Shown one piece after another: positions 23,138-26,055 of a stretch of DNA of 26,055 bases. The notes beneath the pieces are model-generated. The model had not been told where the DNA came from. It worked only from the letters and a program-made list of their open reading frames with translations, and made no database searches. Position 1 is the stretch's first letter. The number at the start of each line of letters is the position of its first letter. The DNA is from Subdoligranulum sp. GTDB lineage: Bacteria; Bacillota; Clostridia; Oscillospirales; Ruminococcaceae. The DNA is taken from positions 1 through 26,055 of the forward strand of contig SFIE01000049.1 of assembly GCA_004555405.1 (NCBI GenBank), in the 5' to 3' direction. The translations under genes were made by a program, and so were the position numbers.

Positions 23138-23240
23138 GATAAAAGGGAGTAAAGGGTGTGCGGCTTTGCCCGCGCGCTGCACGGCTTCGTCATCACGGCA
23201 TTCTGCCCGGGGCCCTGCGCACGATCTTGAGACTTTTATC
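23138..23240 (+). ncRNA. yybP-ykoY (manganese) riboswitch aptamer
   Basis: The leader has the conserved skeleton of the yybP-ykoY class. P1 is a perfect 8 bp, GATAAAAG (23138-23145) with CTTTTATC (23233-23240). GGAGTA (23146-23151) follows the 5' strand of P1 directly. The loop TCGTCATCA (23187-23195) is followed by a small hairpin and CCGG (23197-23210). TGAGAC (23228-23233) leads into the 3' strand of P1. The class senses Mn2+ and normally controls metal exporters and other membrane proteins. The assignment rests on motif order and spacing compared from memory. The main alternative is another metal- or Na+-sensing leader RNA. Confidence 0.75.
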
Positions 23241-23282
23241 ACAGCTTTTTTGTCGGCTGTGGTGAGGGTCTTTATTTTTTTG
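23230..23282 (+). terminator. Riboswitch expression platform: terminator competing with P1
   Basis: Bases 23230-23245 pair with 23256-23271 over 16 contiguous positions (several G-U) around a 10-base loop, followed by TTATTTTTTT. The 5' arm contains the 3' strand of aptamer P1 (23233-23240), so aptamer folding and termination exclude each other. Ligand binding would turn transcription on. Confidence 0.8.
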
Positions 23283-23343
23283 CCTGTTTGCGATCGCTTC
23301 ACCGCACACCATCCACCGTGTAAGAAAAAGGAGAAATGTTTCT

Positions 23344-24477
23344 ATGGATCTGTTCAGCACCTTCATGGGCCTGTTTTCCAATCTGGGAAACACCACATGG
23401 CAAATGCTGGTCATGTGGGTCGTGGGCGGCCTGCTCATCTATCTTGGCATTGTCAAAAAAATGGAGCCCACGCTTCTGGTGCCCATGGGCTTCGGCGCCA
23501 TTCTGGTGAACCTGCCCCTTTCGGGCGCCATCACCCAGGGCAGCACCGAGGGCCCCATCACCGCTCTGTTCCACGCGGGCATGAGCAACGAGCTGTTCCC
23601 CCTGCTGCTGTTCATCGGCATCGGCGCCATGATCGACTTTGGGCCCCTTCTGGAGCGCCCGTGGCTGATGCTGTTCGGCGCAGCCGCACAGTTCGGCGTG
23701 TTTTTCACCTTCTTCCTGGCAGGCTTTTTCTTTGACCTGCCGGACGCTGCCTCCATCGCCGTGATCGGCGCTGCCGACGGCCCCACCGCCATTTTTGTGG
23801 CCAACACCCTGCACTCGAAATATCTGGGCACCATCATGGTGGCTGCCTACAGCTATATGGCGCTGGTGCCCATTGTGCAGCCCCCCATCATCCGCCTGTG
23901 CACCACCCGCAAGGAGCGCCTGATCCGTATGCCCTACAAGGCCGGCAATGTGAGCAAGCTCACCAAAATTCTGTTCCCGGTGGTGGTCACCATCATTTCC
24001 GGCATCGTGGCCCCCACCAGTGTGGCTCTGGTCGGCTTTTTGATGTTCGGCAACCTGATCCGCGAGTGCGGCGTTTTGAATTCGCTGAGTGAAACCGCCC
24101 AGACCGTGCTGGCCAACCTGATCACCATCGTGCTGGGCCTTACCGTGGCCGGGCAGATGACCGCCGATCAGTTTGTGCGCCCCGACACCCTGCTGATCCT
24201 GGCACTGGGCCTTGTGGCCTTCGTGATGGACACCGCCGGCGGCGTACTGTTTGCCAAACTGCTCAATTTGTTCCTGCCCGCCGGTAAAAAGGTCAACCCC
24301 ATGATCGGCGCGGCCGGTATCTCGGCCTTCCCCATGAGCGGGCGCGTGGTCAACCAGCTTGCTCTGAAAGAGGACAACCAGAATTTCCTGCTCATGTATT
24401 CCATCAGCGTGAATGTTTCGGGCCAGATTGCTTCGGTGATCGCCGGCGGCCTGATCCTCACCCTGATGATGGGCTGA
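23344..24477 (+). CDS. oadB: Na+-translocating decarboxylase beta subunit (OadB/GcdB/MmdB family)
   Basis: This membrane subunit couples decarboxylation of a carboxybiotin carrier to Na+ export. The 377-residue polytopic protein has the family marks EGPITALFHAG (69-79), PLLLFIGIGAMIDFGPLL (86-103) and GAADGPTAIF (142-151) with the Na+-site Asp145, plus SAFPMSGRVV near the C-terminus (roughly 327-336). AAAGGAG lies ten bases upstream of the ATG. It is followed after 18 bases by a small gamma-like subunit, but no carboxyltransferase or biotin carrier gene is adjacent, so the substrate (oxaloacetate, methylmalonyl-CoA, glutaconyl-CoA or malonate) cannot be named. It lies behind a putative Mn2+ riboswitch and its terminator. 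Confidence 0.93.
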   Translation: MDLFSTFMGLFSNLGNTTWQMLVMWVVGGLLIYLGIVKKMEPTLLVPMGFGAILVNLPLSGAITQGSTEGPITALFHAGMSNELFPLLLFIGIGAMIDFGPLLERPWLMLFGAAAQFGVFFTFFLAGFFFDLPDAASIAVIGAADGPTAIFVANTLHSKYLGTIMVAAYSYMALVPIVQPPIIRLCTTRKERLIRMPYKAGNVSKLTKILFPVVVTIISGIVAPTSVALVGFLMFGNLIRECGVLNSLSETAQTVLANLITIVLGLTVAGQMTADQFVRPDTLLILALGLVAFVMDTAGGVLFAKLLNLFLPAGKKVNPMIGAAGISAFPMSGRVVNQLALKEDNQNFLLMYSISVNVSGQIASVIAGGLILTLMMG

Positions 24478-24495
24478 TCGTAAGGAGGTATTTGT

Positions 24496-24627
24496 ATGAT
24501 CCGCTTAGATTCCTGGATGCACACGCTGCCCATTCTTCTCACCGGCATGGTGGGCGTATTTTTGGTCATTGGTGTGATCGTGCTGGTCACGCTGCTGCTC
24601 AATGCCCTCACGGCCCCTAAAAAATAA
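24496..24627 (+). CDS. Small OadG-like gamma subunit
   Basis: This 43-residue protein has a short amphipathic N-terminus (MIRLDSWM), one membrane helix (about 13-37, TGMVGVFLVIGVIVLVTLLL) and a basic end. The TGMxxVFxxL start of the helix is the OadG signature; the gamma subunit assembles the decarboxylase complex on the beta subunit in the membrane. It is at the short end for the family and lacks the long Pro/Ala-rich cytoplasmic tail with the metal-binding His seen in Klebsiella OadG. AAGGAGG sits nine bases before the ATG, and the gene is 18 bases downstream of oadB in the same transcript. Confidence 0.85.
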   Translation: MIRLDSWMHTLPILLTGMVGVFLVIGVIVLVTLLLNALTAPKK

Positions 24628-24657
24628 TCCCCGTTTCATATATTCGTTTCGTATAAA

Positions 24658-24709
24658 AGCCCCCGTTATTACAGTTTGTAAATTCTGTAATAACGGGGGC
24701 TCTCTTTTT
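24658..24709 (+). terminator. Terminator of the oadB-oadG unit
   Basis: A perfect 17-bp stem (24658-24674 with 24685-24701) with a 10-base loop is followed by CTCTTTTTT. Confidence 0.95.
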
Positions 24710-24774
24710 TCATTGCATCTGCGCCGCAGCTTTTTTTCTTCACATCGCTGGTTTCTTAAGGCCGGGCGGCGGTT

Positions 24775-25668
24775 TTATTTTGTTTTTGGCGGCACTGCTG
24801 CCGTTTGCCCGCCTATCACGCCGGTCTGCGCCGCTTGGGGGATATTGCCCTGCAAAAAGGCCTGGGCATCCTGCACGCCCAGGCGGTACATTTCCTCCAT
24901 ACGGGCCGGATCTTTTTCAGTGCGCCGGATCTTTACCTCCTGCGAGGGGCGCAGCACCTGCACCCTTCCCTGCTGCTCCAGTGCCTGCAGTGCGTCGATC
25001 TGGGCGTTGTACATTTCGTGGCGGCGGCGCACAGCCAGCGCAAAGCGGGGCCATTTTTTGCCGTAAAAGGCTGCCGCCATTTTTGAGGGGATGGGCTTTT
25101 TGCGGTAGCCTGCCGGTTTGGTGAGCACCACCAGCAGCCTGTCGTAGCCCATCGAAAGCATTTTCTCATACGGGATGCTGTCGGCCACCGCGCCGTCCAG
25201 ATATTCCTCCTGCCCCAGCTTTACCGGGCGCGACACAAACGGCATCGAGCCCGAGGCCCGCAGCACGTCCATCTGCGCAAACACGCTGTGAATGCGCTTG
25301 TATTCCGCCTGCCCGGTGCGCAGATTGGTCACCACCGCATAGAACGGCACGCCCGAGCGCTGAAAGGCCTCATCATCAAAGGGGTCCAGCTCGTGGGGCA
25401 CACGCTCGTAGGCATAGTGGGTATCCACGATATTGCCGGTTTTTAACAGCGGCAAAAGCCCCATATAGCGCATATCCCGGTTATACCTTTTATTATACCG
25501 GATCACTCTTCCGGCCTGCCCCGAAAGAAAGTTCACGCCGAACAGCGCCCCGGCCGAAACCCCCATGATCCCGTCAAACCGAACGCCGTTTTTCATCAGT
25601 ACATCCAGCACCCCCGCGGTATACAGCCCGCGCATGGCGCCGCCCTCTAAAACAAGGCCTGTTTTCAT
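24775..25668 (-). CDS. Patatin-like phospholipase
   Basis: The 297-residue protein has the patatin Ser-Asp dyad: the oxyanion loop GGAMRG (9-14), nucleophile Ser38 in GVSAG, and Asp158 in the LDGAVADS segment. It belongs with the YjjU/RssA-like bacterial patatins, which hydrolyse acyl ester bonds of lipids. The C-terminal 100 residues are basic and helical, then Gln/Ala/Pro-rich. No signal peptide is seen, so it is cytoplasmic or membrane-associated. GGGGAGG lies about 13 bases upstream of the ATG. A TATACT box near 25724-25719 is a possible -10 with a poor -35. The gene is alone, convergent with the oadB unit. Confidence 0.9.
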   Translation of the reverse strand: MKTGLVLEGGAMRGLYTAGVLDVLMKNGVRFDGIMGVSAGALFGVNFLSGQAGRVIRYNKRYNRDMRYMGLLPLLKTGNIVDTHYAYERVPHELDPFDDEAFQRSGVPFYAVVTNLRTGQAEYKRIHSVFAQMDVLRASGSMPFVSRPVKLGQEEYLDGAVADSIPYEKMLSMGYDRLLVVLTKPAGYRKKPIPSKMAAAFYGKKWPRFALAVRRRHEMYNAQIDALQALEQQGRVQVLRPSQEVKIRRTEKDPARMEEMYRLGVQDAQAFLQGNIPQAAQTGVIGGQTAAVPPKTK

Positions 25669-25739
25669 TGCATCTTTTCCTCCCCTTGCCTATGGCCCGA
25701 ATTCAAATCTTCTTTTTTAGTATAAAGCATTTGCACACA

Positions 25740-26055
25740 AATTGCGAGAGGGTTTATCTGTGAGATATTTCGCGATGGATCTATCCCCCGGGGCCGTCGC
25801 CCGCAGCTGTGAGGGAAAAAACGATTTTATCCCCCAAAAACCATCGTGAAATTTCTCACACACTCCCAATAGATGTCGATGATGGCCGTAAATTTCTCAC
25901 AGTGGGCTGCCCACACAGAAAAAAAACGAATAAAAAGCATTTTTTCTATAACTGTGAGAAAAAATACGATTCAAAAGCCCCTGCAGCCCACTCTTCGGCC
26001 TTTTTTACTGTGAGATATTTCACGGCCGTAAAAACAGGATATTCCGATGCTTCGT
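25740..26055. repeat. Array of six TGTGAG-based motifs in both orientations, gene-free
   Basis: Motif copies are at 25759-25778 (+), 25808-25825 (+), 25841-25860 (-), 25884-25901 (-), 25953-25970 (+) and 26009-26027 (+). The core is TGTGAGAWATTTCRCG, which is itself near-palindromic (GTGA-N6-TCAC). Copies one and three share 18 of 20 bases, including a trailing CGATGG. Copies four and six share an ACGGCC trailer. Copies two and five share a run of A followed by ACGATT. No coding region is supported here, and the sequence is more A+T-rich than its surroundings. Confidence 0.7.

Noticed and set aside
23017..23196. N-terminal extension of the HD-domain protein by 60 residues
   Set aside because: The extension has no family similarity and crosses the divergent oadB promoter; the ATG at 23016 has an excellent ribosome binding site.
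25741..25860. Replication origin with DnaA boxes
   Set aside because: Sequences such as TTTATCTGTG and TTTATCCCCC only partly match TTATCCACA, and no dnaA or dnaN gene is in view.
25740..26055. CRISPR array at the right edge
   Set aside because: The repeats are degenerate, occur in both orientations and have irregular spacing, and no cas gene is present.

Overview
The window looks like a chromosomal segment of a moderately high-G+C member of the Clostridia, probably Oscillospirales/Ruminococcaceae and related to Faecalibacterium or Subdoligranulum. This placement is an inference. It rests on Firmicutes-type AGGAGG ribosome binding sites, sigma-A promoters with 17-base spacers, a FabK-type fatty acid synthesis cluster, a GlpP antiterminator and a Na+-pump beta subunit. 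No phage, plasmid, transposase, CRISPR array, rRNA or tRNA gene is visible inside the window.

Layout, left to right. (1) 1-355: two strong tandem promoters firing left off the window, resembling rRNA-operon promoters, and a terminator. (2) 413-2795, minus strand: two MgtC/SapB-family membrane proteins and a YcxB-like membrane protein. (3) 3093-6540, plus: a TRAP transporter (dctP, dctQ, dctM) with its own promoter and terminator. (4) 6767-7564: a HAD-IIA phosphatase. (5) 7687-11739: a glycerol-3-phosphate oxidation operon (GlpA-like flavoprotein, pyridine nucleotide-disulfide oxidoreductase, DUF1667 protein) behind a leader that can fold into mutually exclusive antiterminator and terminator hairpins. 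Its likely regulator, glpP, follows under a separate promoter. (6) 11747-21221, minus: a ten-gene fatty acid synthesis operon (acpP-accD-accA-fabH-fabK-fabK paralog-fabD-fabG-fabF-fabZ), with a MarR-family regulator just beyond its end. Most junctions are ATGA overlaps. accB and accC are absent. (7) 21603-25668: an unrecognised protein, an HD-domain phosphohydrolase, an OadB/OadG-like Na+-pump pair behind what reads as a yybP-ykoY (Mn2+) riboswitch, and a patatin-like phospholipase. (8) 25740-26055: a gene-free stretch with six copies of a TGTGAG-based motif in both orientations.

A second layer is regulatory and repetitive. Three copies and one remnant of a 140-193 bp non-coding element with GGCAAYACCGCRCAATTC-like ends sit in intergenic gaps at 4319, 6545, 10946 and 12243. 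The most interesting observations are the riboswitch in front of an orphan decarboxylase-pump module, the GlpP-type attenuator, the dispersed repeat family and the inverted motif array at the right edge.
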